DNA of 64,000 nt from the NCBI GenBank assembly GCA_963729795.1, contig CAVSPC010000047.1:1-64000 (forward strand), read 5' to 3'. The position numbers were made by a program, and so were the translations under genes. The notes under the pieces were generated by a model. The model was not told where the DNA came from and ran no database searches. It saw only the letters and a list, made by a program, of their open reading frames with translations. How positions within the stretch are numbered: position 1 is the first letter of the stretch; each line of letters opens with the position of its first letter. Of the stretch, positions 63,705-64,000 are shown piece by piece. The stretch is from CAWBBA01 sp963729795 (lineage in GTDB: Bacteria; Desulfobacterota; Desulfomonilia; Desulfomonilales; Desulfomonilaceae).

Positions 63705-64000
63705 TTAGTAGCGTCTCCAGTTAAAAGTCCCAAATTTTGCAGGATCCATTATTTCATCCGGCAGTTGGATTCCGAAGACTGCATTGTCCTGTCGCACCAG
63801 AATTTTCATCTTCTTAGAAGGGATAGTTATCTCTTCCTCTCTGGGAAACTCCGTGCCCTTCTCAGTCTTGAAGAATTTCACCACGCGGAAAATCCTTTGT
63901 GCCTTCCCTTGCGGATCGCGCTGCTCCGACTTGAGGACCAGGAAATCGTTTTTAGATACCCAGACCAATCGATTTCCTTTTTGGTCAGGCATCGAGATTT
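63705..64000 (-). CDS. C-terminal part of an outer-membrane lipoprotein-sorting-like protein (cut by window edge)
   Basis: At least 98 codons are open to the window edge on the minus strand, so the true start lies beyond 64000. The visible part (NRLVWVSKNDFLVLKSEQRD ... IPSKKMKILVRQDNAVFGIQLPDEIMDPAKFGTFNWR) has the beta-rich pattern of the C-terminal half of LolA/lipoprotein-sorting-like proteins that accompany lipid or RND export systems. It lies 57 bases upstream of the lipoprotein gene and is probably in one operon with it. Confidence 0.6.
   Translation of the reverse strand, partial: ISMPDQKGNRLVWVSKNDFLVLKSEQRDPQGKAQRIFRVVKFFKTEKGTEFPREEEITIPSKKMKILVRQDNAVFGIQLPDEIMDPAKFGTFNWRRY

Noticed and set aside
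1..64000. CRISPR arrays
   Set aside because: Repeats seen are inverted or dispersed palindromes; no regularly spaced direct repeats with unique spacers and no cas genes were found.

Overview
The window looks like chromosomal DNA of an anaerobic, Gram-negative, deltaproteobacterium-type organism (Desulfobacterota or a relative). This is inferred from gene content: molybdenum hydroxylase and molybdopterin oxidoreductase genes, a DsrC/TusE-like sulfur carrier, a phenylphosphate-synthase-like pair, FeoAB, a TrpB2-type tryptophan synthase, a sigma-54 response regulator, RND efflux, porin and lipoprotein genes, and many short palindromic repeats. No rRNA, tRNA, CRISPR array or phage module was seen.

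Layout. 0.3-0.9 kb: a lone NAD(P)H-binding protein. 1.36-17.2 kb: a LysR regulator divergent from a long co-directional metabolic cluster. The cluster holds two CrtI-like FAD oxidoreductases around a small unknown protein, an SDR dehydrogenase, an alpha/beta pair related to phenylphosphate synthase/PEP synthase, two dimeric alpha-beta-barrel-type proteins, a fused Mop-like molybdenum hydroxylase, a TusE/DsrC-like protein, a cysteine desulfurase and a molybdopterin oxidoreductase. It reads as an uncharacterised anaerobic pathway in which a phenol- or enol-like substrate is phosphorylated and redox-processed, with its own sulfur supply for molybdenum enzymes. 17.2-27.2 kb: an RND pump with two paralogous adaptors and a decayed pump fragment. 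The segment is bracketed by inverted copies of a 212-bp MITE-like element, one of which is split by an IS110-family insertion sequence. 27.4-34.9 kb: flavodoxin, porin, GH15 glycosidase, lipoprotein and small membrane protein. 35.5-40.5 kb: phosphomannomutase/phosphoglucomutase, UDP-glucose pyrophosphorylase, a Cys-rich small protein and TrpB2. 41.0-49.2 kb: iron-sulfur flavoprotein, penicillin-acylase-type hydrolase, polysaccharide flippase, glycosyltransferase, Smr protein and metallo-beta-lactamase-fold hydrolase. 49.4-53.1 kb: feoA-feoB-small Cys-rich protein facing a DtxR-type regulator with its own FeoA domain. 53.4-57.6 kb: Nnr, site-2 protease and MoeA. 57.6-58.2 kb: dense nested repeats. 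58.2-64.0 kb: NtrC-type regulator, VWA-OmpA protein, radical SAM enzyme, lipoprotein and an edge-truncated gene.

Five otherwise well-conserved genes (both phenylphosphate-synthase-like subunits, the flippase, Nnr and the NtrC regulator) are each broken by one extra base. Removing that base restores a protein of about family length in every case. Indel sequencing errors are the simplest explanation, but all five go in the same (+1) direction, so this is flagged for checking. The most interesting parts are the 2.3-17.2 kb pathway, the DsrC-like/cysteine desulfurase/Mo-enzyme arrangement, and the IS110 element inside a MITE with a candidate guide-RNA region at its right end.
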